From positions 3,666,001-3,730,000 of the forward strand of contig NZ_CP070353.1 of assembly GCF_016919405.1 (NCBI RefSeq): DNA of 64,000 bases, written 5' to 3'. How positions within the stretch are numbered: the stretch's first letter is position 1; every line of letters starts with the position of its first letter. A program made the translations under genes and the position numbers. This document shows positions 55,091-63,990 of the stretch, piece by piece. The notes under the pieces were generated by a model. It saw only the letters and a list, made by a program, of their open reading frames with translations. It had not been told where the DNA came from and ran no database searches. The stretch is from Ensifer sp. PDNC004 (lineage in GTDB: Bacteria; Pseudomonadota; Alphaproteobacteria; Rhizobiales; Rhizobiaceae).

Positions 55091-55960
55091 ATGGCCGAGA
55101 CGCTCGCGAGCCTGGTTGCCGAAAGTCGCGATCGCCTGCAGGCGGGCGGCATCGAACACGCGGCGCTCGACGTCCGGCATCTGATCTCGGGCCTGCTCGA
55201 CCTGTCGCTGAGCGCGGTCGTGTCGCGGGGCAGGGACCCGGTTTCGGATGAGGATGCCCAGCGGATCCGGGCTGCGGTTACCCGCCGGCTGGCGCGGGAG
55301 CCGGTCTATCGCATCCTCGGTGAGCGCGAGTTCTTCGGCCTGCCGCTGAAGCTGTCGAAGGAAACGCTGGAGCCGCGCCCGGACACCGAAACCCTGGTCG
55401 ATCGCATGATCCCTTATCTGCGCGCGGTGGTCGCGCGAAAGGGAGGGTGCGAGATCATCGATCTCGGCACAGGCACGGGCGCGATTTGTCTCGCGCTTCT
55501 GTCTGAGGTTCTTGAAGCCAGGGGCACGGCGACCGATATATCCGGAGACGCGCTGGCAACGGCGACGGCAAATGCCGCCGCTCTCGGACTTGCGGATCGA
55601 TTTCGGCCCTTGCTTAGCAACTGGTACGAAAAGGTGGATGGTCGCTACGACGTCATCGTCTCAAATCCGCCGTATATCCGGTCCAGTGTAGTAAACGAGC
55701 TTGAGCCGGAGGTGAGACTTCACGACCCGGCCGCAGCGCTTGATGGCGGAGAAGATGGGCTAGATGCCTATCGCGCCATCGCTTCTCAAGCTGTTCATCA
55801 TCTTGAGACAAACGGCGTGATAGGCTTGGAAATCGGTTTCGACCAGAAAGAGGCGGTAACGGCGTTCTTTTACGCCGAAAAATTCCGTCTGCGTGAAGAG
55901 GCGAAGGATCTCGGCGGCAATGACCGCGTCCTGATCTTCGAACGCGACACAAACCGTTGA
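55091..55960 (+). CDS. prmC: Release factor glutamine methyltransferase
   Basis: 289 residues. Methylates the GGQ glutamine of release factors with SAM. Motif I is IIDLGTGTGAICLALL, and the active-site motif N192-PPY (VSNPPYI) binds the target glutamine. The N-terminal helical domain and PRPDTETLVD segment are typical. It lies 4 bases after prfA in one operon. The local base composition is more AT-rich in its last 200 bases than in the rest of the gene. Confidence 0.94.
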   Translation: MAETLASLVAESRDRLQAGGIEHAALDVRHLISGLLDLSLSAVVSRGRDPVSDEDAQRIRAAVTRRLAREPVYRILGEREFFGLPLKLSKETLEPRPDTETLVDRMIPYLRAVVARKGGCEIIDLGTGTGAICLALLSEVLEARGTATDISGDALATATANAAALGLADRFRPLLSNWYEKVDGRYDVIVSNPPYIRSSVVNELEPEVRLHDPAAALDGGEDGLDAYRAIASQAVHHLETNGVIGLEIGFDQKEAVTAFFYAEKFRLREEAKDLGGNDRVLIFERDTNR

Positions 55961-56292
55961 AAAAATGCTGCACTGGCGCATCTTCTTTCTTGCAGAGGCA
56001 AAGAAAGGGCTTGGAATCCCAGAGGAAGCGGGCTAGTTTGCCCGCGCACTGGGCAGAAGGTCATGGACCTAAGATTCGTTCCGGTATGACCTGGCCACGG
56101 GGATTGCTCTCAAGAAAGAGTTGCTAGGGTTCAACAGTGCCTTGTGCGGGTACCTGTTAATTCGACGTCAGTCGGCGCCGAAGCCGCCATTGTGCGAGCA
56201 CAACGGCGCGTGTTCTGTCGGGCGTGAACGGATCCGGCCGGAAGACGAAACCACATGATCATCATTATCAAGAGAATTCGGGTGAATGTACT
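55961..56292. other. Intergenic gap upstream of the DUF4167 gene
   Basis: 332 bases. It holds a small hairpin GCGGGC/GCCCGC at 56028-56045 with no T run, which may end the prfA-prmC message. The AT-rich 56110-56290 part is the likely promoter and leader region of the next gene. I could not pick a convincing -35/-10 pair or a gene. Confidence 0.5.
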
Positions 56293-56952
56293 ATGAGGCC
56301 AGGACAGCAAAACAAGCGCGGCCGCGGGCGGAATAACAACAACAATAACAACAACAATGGTAATAACAACAATCACAACCGCAAGGGCTCGAACCCGCTG
56401 ACGCGGACCTACGACAGCTCCGGTCCGGATGTGAAGATTCGCGGTACGGCCCAGCACATCGCCGAGAAGTATTCTGCACTTGCGCGCGACGCCCAGAGCT
56501 CCGGCGACCGGGTCATGGCGGAAAACTACCTGCAGCACGCCGAGCATTACAACCGCATCATTGCTGCCGCACAGGCGCAGATGCAGGACCGTTTCCAGCG
56601 TGACGACCGTCAGGACTTCCGCGGCCACGATGCCGCCGACCAGGACCAGGACGATCTGGATCAGGGCTATGTAGACGACATGCCGGCTCCGGTTGCCGCA
56701 GCCGCAGCGCCGGTTTCCGAGCCGCAGCCTGTCATCGACGGTACCGGCCCGCAGCCGGTGATCGAAGGCACGCCGGCCGAAGTCGCGATGGAAGAAGAGG
56801 CGCCGGCCGCTTCCGGCCGCGCCGCTTCGCGCCGCCGCAACACGCCGCGTCCGCGCCGTCCGCGCCGCAGCGCCGCCGAAGGTGCCGCCGACGAGGCTCA
56901 GCCGTCGGGTGATGACGCGCCGGAAGCACCGGCTCTCGCCGCTTCCGAATAA
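56293..56952 (+). CDS. DUF4167 protein with N-terminal poly-asparagine tract
   Basis: 219 residues from ATG 56293. After MRPGQQNKRGRG comes a run of about 16 residues that are nearly all asparagine (residues 14-29), then the conserved domain NPLTRTYDSSGPDVKIRGTAQHIAEKYSALARDAQSSGDRVMAENYLQHAEHYNRII. The second half is acidic, then Arg/Pro-rich (GRAASRRRNTPRPRRPRRS). DUF4167 is a Rhizobiales family; its basic ends suggest nucleic-acid contact, but function is unknown. The poly-Asn tract is coded by AAC/AAT repeats. A strong terminator follows. Confidence 0.9.
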   Translation: MRPGQQNKRGRGRNNNNNNNNNGNNNNHNRKGSNPLTRTYDSSGPDVKIRGTAQHIAEKYSALARDAQSSGDRVMAENYLQHAEHYNRIIAAAQAQMQDRFQRDDRQDFRGHDAADQDQDDLDQGYVDDMPAPVAAAAAPVSEPQPVIDGTGPQPVIEGTPAEVAMEEEAPAASGRAASRRRNTPRPRRPRRSAAEGAADEAQPSGDDAPEAPALAASE

Positions 56953-56990
56953 GCGAAGTCGCAATCCTCAGCCTGTCCAGTGCAGGCACC

Positions 56991-57020
56991 AAAAACCCGG
57001 CCCTTAGCGGCCGGGTTTTT
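56991..57020. terminator. Terminator between DUF4167 and TetR genes
   Basis: A perfect 12-bp inverted repeat with core CCCGGCC/GGCCGGG, A run left and T run right, and a 6-base loop. It lies 38 bases after the DUF4167 stop and 36 bases from the convergent TetR stop, so it can serve both. Confidence 0.85.
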
Positions 57021-57056
57021 CTTTGTCCGGCCACCGCTGATCAGCCTTTGTGTTGG

Positions 57057-57641
57057 TCAGCTCTTGGCACTGTCGATGATGAGCGCAGCAAGGTTGCTGC
57101 TCGCGGCCGTCTCGCTTGCGCGCCCACGGATCAGTTCGCGGCCGATCGCTTCGGCCGCGCCGGCGATACCGGTACAGCGAAGCCTCAGATCGTCTTCAGC
57201 GATTTCCGAGAAGGGGGAGAGGGCCGTCTTGATCATGGCGACGTAGTCGTCGACCTGCTGTTGCTGCGTGGCGATCATGTCGGCATTGCCGCGCAGCGCG
57301 CCGGAGATTGCCTGCCATTCCTCGCCGCTTTCGACCGCACAGGCGATGTAGACCGAACTGATGATGTCGGCGATCGCATCGAGCCGACTGGCGGCACCAT
57401 TCAGCGCCACCCTCAGTTTTTCCGTGTGCCGGTCTTCGATTTCCTGGGAGAGGGCGATCAGAAGCCCCTCGCGCGTGCCGAAGTGTTCGTAGGCGATCGG
57501 CTTGCTGACGCCGGCGCTTTCGGCGAGATGGCCAAGCGTCAGGGCGTCGGCGCCCCGTTCGCGCAGGATCTCCCTTGCGGTCTCGAGCAACTGGGCGCGT
57601 CGCTCCGGCTTGGCAAGCTTTCGGCCCTTCGTCCGGCTCAT
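57057..57641 (-). CDS. TetR family transcriptional regulator
   Basis: 194 residues. The N-terminal HTH (about residues 15-60) reads LLETAREILRERGADALTLGHLAESAGVSKPIAYEHFGTREGLL, the TetR signature. The C-terminal ligand domain is not assigned to a subfamily. It is divergent from a saccharopine-dehydrogenase-like gene with 129 bases between, holding a 31-base near-perfect palindrome. It probably represses that gene and itself, as is usual in such pairs. Confidence 0.9.
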   Translation of the reverse strand: MSRTKGRKLAKPERRAQLLETAREILRERGADALTLGHLAESAGVSKPIAYEHFGTREGLLIALSQEIEDRHTEKLRVALNGAASRLDAIADIISSVYIACAVESGEEWQAISGALRGNADMIATQQQQVDDYVAMIKTALSPFSEIAEDDLRLRCTGIAGAAEAIGRELIRGRASETAASSNLAALIIDSAKS

Positions 57642-57700
57642 CGGTCACAATCCTCTTTTCGCGTCGGCTCACGCCTCTTGAAAGTGGCCTTCGGCATCTT

Positions 57701-57731
57701 ACTTACCAATAGTAAGTTACTAATGGTAAGT
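57701..57731. promoter_or_regulatory. TetR operator: 31-base palindrome
   Basis: Two 15-base arms around one central base (57716), matching at 14 of 15 positions; the left arm is ACTTACCAATAGTAA. It lies 60 bases from the tetR ATG and 40 bases from the ATG at 57771. The AT-rich site stands out from the GC-rich background. An extra half site ACTTACC occurs at 57743-57749, close to the second gene's ribosome-binding site. Confidence 0.7.
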
Positions 57732-57770
57732 TTGTAGGTGCCACTTACCTCTCGTTTAGGAGATAGGAAG

Positions 57771-58790
57771 ATGTCGAGCAAGTTTCTGCCCGTTTTGATC
57801 ATTGGCGGTTCCGGGGTCGTCGGGTCGCAGGCCGCAAAGATCATTCGTCGTCTGCACCCGGCGCTGCCGATCGCGATCGGTGGTCGCGACCGTGGCAAGG
57901 CCGAAGCGGTCGCGCGCGAGGTTGGCGATGCAGTCGGGGTCAGTGTTGACCTCGGGCGACCGGATCTCGGCCTCGGCGCCGAGCGCCGCTTCAGTGCGGT
58001 AGTCATCTTCCTGAAAGACGAAAAACTGAGCTCGATGCGCTACGCCCAGCGCCACCGCATCCCCTATATCAGCCTATCGAGCGGGACCTTCGAGGTCGGT
58101 CCGGAGATGGCGCAGTATATCCACGCGCCGGACCGCGCGCCGATCCTGCTCGCCAGTCACTGGCTCGCCGGCGCCGCGATCTTCCCCATCCTCGACTTTG
58201 CCAAAGCCTATGAGGCGATCGATGCGATCCGCATCGGGGTCCTGCTCGACGAAGAGGACATGGGCGGGCCGGCAGCGCTTGCCGATTACAACCGCATCAC
58301 CGGTCTCGCGCCCGCGGCTTTGACCGTCACGGATGGCAAGTTCCACTGGGCCGGCGGCGAGGATTCCAAGGCGCACTTCAGAAGCGTTGACGGCGTCGAG
58401 CTCGAAGCGACCGCCTATTCGCCCTTCGACGTCATGGCGCTTTCGGCCCGCACCAACGCAAGCTATATCCGGCTGGATCTTGCTTATAGCGTCTCCGCGA
58501 GCAGACGGCGCGGCGAGCCGTTCTCGACCGAGATCGCCATCGATATCAAGGGCCGCGACAAGCATGGCGAACCGGTCGATCGTCGGTATGAGATCGTGCA
58601 CCCTCAGGGCCAGGCGCCGTTGACGGCCCTTGGCGTCGCCCTTGCGGTCGAGCGCATGCTCGGCCTTGAGGGCGGGGCAGCCCCGGCGCCGGGGCTCTAT
58701 CTGCCGGAGGTCCTGATCGACCCGGGCTACTACGTGCGGCGGATGAAGGATTTCGGCGCGACCTTTGCCGAGCGGACGCCCGCGGCATAG
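57771..58790 (+). CDS. Saccharopine-dehydrogenase-like NAD(P)-binding protein
   Basis: 339 residues from ATG 57771, with AGGAG upstream. The N-terminal Rossmann fold has GGSGVVGS at residues 12-19 and ends at the EKLSSMRYAQRHRIPYISLSS segment. The C-terminal domain resembles saccharopine dehydrogenase relatives of unknown substrate (GVALAVERMLGLEGGAAPAPGLYLPEVLID). No pathway gene stands next to it. The divergent TetR regulator and operator suggest induction by a small molecule, perhaps its substrate. Confidence 0.8.
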   Translation: MSSKFLPVLIIGGSGVVGSQAAKIIRRLHPALPIAIGGRDRGKAEAVAREVGDAVGVSVDLGRPDLGLGAERRFSAVVIFLKDEKLSSMRYAQRHRIPYISLSSGTFEVGPEMAQYIHAPDRAPILLASHWLAGAAIFPILDFAKAYEAIDAIRIGVLLDEEDMGGPAALADYNRITGLAPAALTVTDGKFHWAGGEDSKAHFRSVDGVELEATAYSPFDVMALSARTNASYIRLDLAYSVSASRRRGEPFSTEIAIDIKGRDKHGEPVDRRYEIVHPQGQAPLTALGVALAVERMLGLEGGAAPAPGLYLPEVLIDPGYYVRRMKDFGATFAERTPAA

Positions 58791-58871
58791 GCAATCTGGC
58801 GGCCGCGTTGCCCTTTCGGCGCGCGGCCGCCTCGCGGTTGCAGATTTCCATCTCAGGAGCGTCGCGAGGCT

Positions 58872-58900
58872 CTTTAATTTCCAAAATCGCTGCCCCATAT
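58872..58900 (+). promoter_or_regulatory. Heat-shock (RpoH-type) promoter of clpB
   Basis: CTTTAAT, 14 bases, then CCCCATAT. The second box fits the sigma-32 -10 consensus CCCCATNT exactly and the first matches CTTGAAA at 5 of 7 bases. Transcription would begin near 58907, giving a leader of about 125 bases. The leader starts with a perfect hairpin CTTCGGA/TCCGAAG (58904-58925). Confidence 0.65.
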
Positions 58901-59030
58901 TCACTTCGGACGCGTTGATCCGAAGCAAAGCGGGGATCGCGCCACACTGACAGGCTTGCCGAATGCGGGAGCCTGATCCTGAAACACCGACGGGTGCCAT
59001 GATGGGCCTGCCGGGATATGGAGGTAGAGT

Positions 59031-61637
59031 ATGAATATCGAAAAATATTCCGAGCGCGTGCGCGGTTTTCTGCAGTCGGCGCAGACCTATGCGCTGGCTC
59101 AAGGACACCAGCAATTCACGCCCGAGCATGTGCTGAAGGTACTGCTCGATGACGACCAGGGCATGGCCGCCTCGCTGATCGAGCGGGCCGGTGGTGATGC
59201 CCGCGAAGCGCGTGCCGGCAATGACGCAGCGCTGGCAAAGCTCCCCAAGGTTTCCGGCGGCAACGGTTCCGTCTATCTGTCGCAGCCGCTCGCGCGGGTG
59301 TTTTCGAGTGCCGAAGACGCAGCCAAGAAGGCCGGCGACAGCTTCGTCACCGTCGAGCGCCTGTTGCTGGCGCTGGCGATCGAAAGTTCGGCTGCCACCG
59401 CCGATGTGTTGAAGAAGGCCGGTGTCACGCCGACCAAGCTCAACCAGGTGATCAACGACATCCGCAAAGGCCGCACCGCCGACAGCGCCAATGCCGAGCA
59501 GGGCTTCGACAGCCTGAAGAAATACGCGCGCGACCTGACGGCCGATGCGCGTGAGGGCAAGCTCGACCCGGTCATCGGCCGCGACGACGAGATCCGCCGT
59601 ACCATCCAGGTGCTGTCGCGCCGCACCAAGAACAATCCGGTTCTGATCGGTGAGCCCGGCGTCGGCAAGACCGCGATCGCCGAAGGTTTGGCGCTGCGCA
59701 TCGTCAATGGCGACGTGCCGGAAAGCCTCAAGGACAAGCGGCTGATGGCGCTCGATCTGGGTGCGCTGATTGCCGGTGCGAAGTTCCGCGGCGAGTTCGA
59801 AGAGCGGCTGAAGGCCGTGCTCAACGAGGTGCAGGCCGAAAACGGCGAGATCATCCTGTTCATCGACGAGATGCACACGCTGGTCGGGGCCGGCAAGGCC
59901 GATGGCGCCATGGACGCTTCCAACCTGTTGAAGCCGGCGTTGGCGCGCGGTGAGCTGCATTGCGTTGGCGCGACCACGCTCGACGAATACCGCAAGCATG
60001 TCGAAAAGGACGCGGCCCTTGCCCGTCGATTCCAGCCGGTCATGGTCGAGGAGCCGACGGTCGAAGACACGATCTCGATCCTGCGCGGTCTGAAGGAAAA
60101 GTACGAGCAGCACCACAAGGTCCGGATCTCGGACTCGGCGCTGGTTGCCGCCGCGACCCTTTCGAACCGCTACATCACCGACAGGTTCCTGCCGGACAAG
60201 GCGATCGACCTGATGGACGAAGCCGCGTCTCGGTTGCGCATGCAGGTGGATTCCAAGCCGGAAGAGCTCGACGAGCTCGATCGTCGCATCATCCAGCTGA
60301 AGATCGAGCGCGAGGCCCTGAAGAAGGAAACCGACGTCTCGTCGAAGGATCGGCTGGAGAAGCTCGAATTTGATCTGGCTTCCCTCGAAGAGCAGGCATC
60401 CGCGCTGACGGCCCGCTGGCAGGCGGAAAAGCAGAAGCTCGGGCGTGCCGCCGATCTCAAGAAGCAGCTCGACGAAGCCCGCAACGAGCTGGCAATCGTC
60501 CAGCGCAAGGGCGAGTTCCAGCGTGCCGGCGAACTGACCTACGGTGTCATTCCGAAGCTCGAAAAGGAACTCTCGGACGCCGAAAGCCAGGAGAACGCCA
60601 ATGCCAACCCGATGGTGCAGGAGGTCGTGACCCCCGACAACATCGCGCATGTGGTTTCGCGTTGGACCGGCATTCCGGTCGACAAGATGCTGGAAGGCGA
60701 GCGCGACAAGCTGCTTCGCATGGAAGACGAACTGGCGAAGTGGGTTGTCGGCCAGGGTGACGCCGTGCAGGCGGTTTCCCGTGCCGTCCGGCGTTCGCGC
60801 GCCGGCCTTCAGGATCCGAACCGCCCGATCGGCTCGTTCATCTTCCTGGGTCCGACCGGCGTCGGCAAGACCGAGCTGACCAAGGCGCTTGCCCGGTTCC
60901 TCTTCGACGACGAGACGGCGCTGCTGCGGGTCGACATGTCGGAATACATGGAGAAGCACTCCGTCGCCCGACTGATCGGGGCGCCTCCGGGCTATGTCGG
61001 TTACGAGGAAGGCGGTGCGCTGACCGAAGCCGTTCGGCGCCGGCCCTATCAGGTCGTGCTGTTCGACGAGATCGAAAAGGCGCATCCGGATGTCTTCAAC
61101 GTGCTGCTGCAGGTGCTCGACGACGGCCGCCTGACCGATGGTCAGGGTCGCACCGTCGACTTCCGCAACACGATGATCATCATGACCTCGAACCTTGGCG
61201 CGGAATATCTGGTCGGGCTTGGCGAAAACGAGGACAGCGATGTGGTTCGCGACCAGGTGATGGAGGTGGTGAAGTCCGCCTTCCGGCCGGAGTTCCTGAA
61301 CCGCGTGGACGAGATCATCCTGTTCCACCGGCTGCGCCGCTCGGAGATGGGTGCGATCGTCGATATCCAGCTCGAAAGGCTGCGCAAGCTGCTTGCCGAG
61401 CGCAAGATCACGCTGGAACTCGATGACGATGCCCGCGCGTTCCTGGCCGACAAGGGCTACGATCCGGCCTATGGTGCCCGTCCGCTGAAGCGGACGATCC
61501 AGAAGTTCGTGCAGGATCCGCTCGCCGAGAAGATCCTGCAGGGCGAGTTCCCTGATGGTTCGACCGTCAAGGTGCTCTCGGGCTCGGATCGCCTCAACTT
61601 CAAGCGCGGGGCGGGGCCGGACAAGGAAGCCGCCTAA
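59031..61637 (+). CDS. clpB: ClpB disaggregase ATPase
   Basis: 868 residues, full length. Works with DnaK to dissolve protein aggregates in the cytoplasm after stress. The N-terminal Clp-N repeats are followed by AAA-1 with Walker A GEPGVGKT (207-214), the coiled-coil middle domain (about 400-530), and AAA-2 with GPTGVGKT (607-614). [25 protein letters not shown] marks the entry to the middle domain. The ribosome-binding site GGAGG is 7-8 bases upstream. A heat-shock-type promoter precedes it and a terminator follows. Confidence 0.97.
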   Translation: MNIEKYSERVRGFLQSAQTYALAQGHQQFTPEHVLKVLLDDDQGMAASLIERAGGDAREARAGNDAALAKLPKVSGGNGSVYLSQPLARVFSSAEDAAKKAGDSFVTVERLLLALAIESSAATADVLKKAGVTPTKLNQVINDIRKGRTADSANAEQGFDSLKKYARDLTADAREGKLDPVIGRDDEIRRTIQVLSRRTKNNPVLIGEPGVGKTAIAEGLALRIVNGDVPESLKDKRLMALDLGALIAGAKFRGEFEERLKAVLNEVQAENGEIILFIDEMHTLVGAGKADGAMDASNLLKPALARGELHCVGATTLDEYRKHVEKDAALARRFQPVMVEEPTVEDTISILRGLKEKYEQHHKVRISDSALVAAATLSNRYITDRFLPDKAIDLMDEAASRLRMQVDSKPEELDELDRRIIQLKIEREALKKETDVSSKDRLEKLEFDLASLEEQASALTARWQAEKQKLGRAADLKKQLDEARNELAIVQRKGEFQRAGELTYGVIPKLEKELSDAESQENANANPMVQEVVTPDNIAHVVSRWTGIPVDKMLEGERDKLLRMEDELAKWVVGQGDAVQAVSRAVRRSRAGLQDPNRPIGSFIFLGPTGVGKTELTKALARFLFDDETALLRVDMSEYMEKHSVARLIGAPPGYVGYEEGGALTEAVRRRPYQVVLFDEIEKAHPDVFNVLLQVLDDGRLTDGQGRTVDFRNTMIIMTSNLGAEYLVGLGENEDSDVVRDQVMEVVKSAFRPEFLNRVDEIILFHRLRRSEMGAIVDIQLERLRKLLAERKITLELDDDARAFLADKGYDPAYGARPLKRTIQKFVQDPLAEKILQGEFPDGSTVKVLSGSDRLNFKRGAGPDKEAA

Positions 61638-61659
61638 GTCCAGCAGCGCTCAAATCAAG

Positions 61660-61681
61660 AGGCCGCCCTTCGGGGCGGCCT
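61660..61681. terminator. Terminator after clpB
   Basis: A 9-bp stem AGGCCGCCC/GGGCGGCCT with a TTCG loop, followed by a TTTTCGTTT tail on the plus strand. It lies 22 bases after the clpB stop and 43 bases from the convergent M23 peptidase stop. Confidence 0.85.
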
Positions 61682-61723
61682 TTTCGTTTGTGCCGATTTT
61701 CGAGAAGGGGAGGGGAGGAGCGG

Positions 61724-63691
61724 CTAGTTGCTCGCGACCTCTGCGCCCGTGCCGTCCTTGTTCAGCAATTCGTCGATGCGGTCGCGTTCCTTCTCGAACT
61801 TCGCCATCGCATCGCCGGAAAGCGACTTGCCGCCGGGCAGGCGGATGCGCAAGGGGTCGACCTTGTTGCCGTTGACGATCAGCTCGTAGTGCAGGTGCGG
61901 TCCGGTCGAAAGGCCTGTTGTGCCGACCCAGCCGATCACCTGGCCCTGGACGACCTTGTTGCCCACCTTGACGTTCTTGGCAATCGCGCTCTGGTGGTTA
62001 TAGGAGGACACGTAGCCGTTGGCATGGCGGATCAGCGTCTGGTTGCCATAGCCGCCGGAATCCCAGCCGGCCTTTTCGACGACACCGCCGCCGGCGGAGA
62101 TGATCGGCGTGCCGCGCGGGGCTGCCCAGTCGACGCCGGTGTGCATGCGCGAGAAGCCGAGGATCGGATGGCGGCGCATACCGAAGCCCGAGCGGAAGTG
62201 GCCGTTCGGCACGGGGTTGCGCAACAGGAACTGGCGGATGCTTTTGCCGTCCTGGTCGAAATAGTCGATCGTGTTGTCGCTCGGATCCTGGAACCGGTAG
62301 AAGGCGGTAACGGCATCGCCGAACTTGGCGCGAACATAAAGGAGTTCGGAATCCTCCGTTGCCATGCCGCGTTCGTCGGTCACGGAGAAGAAGGCTTCGA
62401 GCGAGTCCGTCGGCTTCAGTTGCGCCTGGAAATCGACATTGCTGGCGAGCAGCTTGACGACGAGGCCGACCATGTCGGCGTTCATGCCGTAGGAGAGTGC
62501 CGCCCGGTAGATCCCGTCATAGACCCGCGGCAGATCGTGGCTGCTGGTCATGACCGGCGCGCCGTTGTCGTCGAAGGCGGTGGCGACCGCGTCGAGTCTT
62601 GGCGGCTCGGCGCCGGGCACGAAGCGGCCCTTGTCGTCGACCGCCATCGTCAGCACATGTCGGTTGCGCGAATAGATCGTGGCCCGCACGATGCGTGCGT
62701 CCTGACCCTTCTGCGTCTCGCCGTTCTGTATGATGCCGATGCGCAGGACATCGCCTTCGGAAAGTTCGCTGGCGCCGAGCGCCTGGCCGAGATAGCCGGC
62801 GGCGTCTTCGGCCTGCGCCTTGGTATAGCCGGCACTGCTCATCACGGTCGCGATGTCGGTCTGGCGCCGCACCGGGATGATGTCGTCGGCGTATTCGGTG
62901 GTTTCTTCGTCGATCGTCTCGTAGGCGGCGTCGCTCTTGTTCTGCTCGACGATGCGGGCGGTCAGGCCCTGGAGAAGATCGAGCCCGTCATTCTCCGAGG
63001 CGAAGCGCTGCGGATCGACATAATAGAGCGAGGCAACCTGGGTGCTGCCTTCGGTCAGGACAGAACCGTTGGTGCGGACATTTTCCTCGACCTCTTCGAG
63101 CGACATCGAGCTGTCGAAAGTGGCGCCGCCACGCAGCGGGAAGTCGACGGTTTTCAGCGCCACTTCGGAATCGACATTCGAGCCGTAAAGCGTGCCGGTT
63201 CGCGAAACGGGGGACTCTTCGTCCGCCTCTTCCGTCGAGAAGATCGCCAGAGGATCGAAGTCCGGATAGCTTTCCGAGGCCTGATGATTGGCGGCGAGCG
63301 CCATCTTGACATGAACGAAGGGCTGCTTGCGCACTACCTCCTTCTCGCCGTCATGGGTCATCGTCGAGACTTCCATGATCGTCTTGTCGGCTGGCTTGGC
63401 AACGAGCTTCGGCGACAGGATGCGGCCGCCGCGAACGGCGGTTGCCTGCTCGTCGCCGTTCGAACCGGCATCGAGTGCGGCGTAGGCTTCGGCCGGGATT
63501 GCCAGTTGCTGGCGTCCGTCAAGCGCTGCAAAAAGCGCGACACCCATCAGAAGGCTCGAGGTGATCCCCGTCAGGAAGGTACCCGATAGCCAGCGCAGCG
63601 AGATCTCGCGCCTGTCGGGCGCGCGCCGGCCATGCGCCAGGATCGGTGGCTGGTCGCCAAGCGACCTGACCATGTTCTTGTCGGTGATCAT
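61724..63691 (-). CDS. Large membrane-anchored M23 (LytM) peptidase
   Basis: 655 residues from ATG 63691 (MITDKNMVRSLG); no strong Shine-Dalgarno, and ATG 63673 is an alternative. A basic cytoplasmic N-terminus leads to one transmembrane helix (FLTGITSSLLMGVALFAAL). A long periplasmic part of about 400 residues follows, then the peptidase domain: HPILGFSRMHTGVDW with the zinc HxxxD pair, and HLHYELIVNG. It should cut peptidoglycan cross-links. Such a large anchored M23 protein beside clpB recalls RgsM, a polar-growth peptidase of Sinorhizobium; that identity is from memory. It is convergent with clpB. Confidence 0.85.
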   Translation of the reverse strand: MITDKNMVRSLGDQPPILAHGRRAPDRREISLRWLSGTFLTGITSSLLMGVALFAALDGRQQLAIPAEAYAALDAGSNGDEQATAVRGGRILSPKLVAKPADKTIMEVSTMTHDGEKEVVRKQPFVHVKMALAANHQASESYPDFDPLAIFSTEEADEESPVSRTGTLYGSNVDSEVALKTVDFPLRGGATFDSSMSLEEVEENVRTNGSVLTEGSTQVASLYYVDPQRFASENDGLDLLQGLTARIVEQNKSDAAYETIDEETTEYADDIIPVRRQTDIATVMSSAGYTKAQAEDAAGYLGQALGASELSEGDVLRIGIIQNGETQKGQDARIVRATIYSRNRHVLTMAVDDKGRFVPGAEPPRLDAVATAFDDNGAPVMTSSHDLPRVYDGIYRAALSYGMNADMVGLVVKLLASNVDFQAQLKPTDSLEAFFSVTDERGMATEDSELLYVRAKFGDAVTAFYRFQDPSDNTIDYFDQDGKSIRQFLLRNPVPNGHFRSGFGMRRHPILGFSRMHTGVDWAAPRGTPIISAGGGVVEKAGWDSGGYGNQTLIRHANGYVSSYNHQSAIAKNVKVGNKVVQGQVIGWVGTTGLSTGPHLHYELIVNGNKVDPLRIRLPGGKSLSGDAMAKFEKERDRIDELLNKDGTGAEVASN

Positions 63692-63950
63692 GCCGAACTG
63701 AGGGTCCCCGATTTCTCTAAACCGTATTCTTGCCTGCGATACGTTGCGCGAAGGTGTGCATCTTTCACGCGGCGGAGTCAAATCACGCGCGGAAGCGGCA
63801 AGGGCGATATCCTATATATCCCAAGCCTATCCGCGCGCCGGCATCCGCGACGCATCTTCGTTTTCGCTTAGATAGGCGGATTGTGAAAAAGGTAGGGCCA
63901 AATTGTGTCTCCACAGGCCCGGGGGAGGGGGCAAAAGTTTTTTGGGGGCG

Positions 63951-63975
63951 CAAAGCCCTGCGTTTGTGGGCTTTG
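63951..63975. other. Small hairpin at the right edge
   Basis: Arms CAAAGCCC/GGGCTTTG with a 9-base loop. A run of T follows after 14 bases, past the Pho-like repeat, so it is not a simple terminator. Its role is unknown. Confidence 0.3.
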
Positions 63976-63990
63976 TCAGAAATCTGTCAT
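63973..63990 (+). promoter_or_regulatory. Pho-box-like direct repeat
   Basis: TTGTCAG, spacer AAAT, then CTGTCAT. The PhoB consensus is two CTGTCAT-type repeats four A/T bases apart. The second repeat and spacer match exactly; the first matches 5 of 7. It points to the right, to a gene outside the window. Confidence 0.5.

Noticed and set aside
58074..61328. 1084-codon open frame antisense to clpB and part of the reductase gene
   Set aside because: Codon bias of the GC-rich clpB gene leaves the complementary frame open. The translation is Arg/His/Asp-rich with no recognisable domain, and clpB is certain on the other strand.
61688..63589. 633-codon frame antisense to the M23 peptidase
   Set aside because: No domain; begins inside the clpB terminator region.
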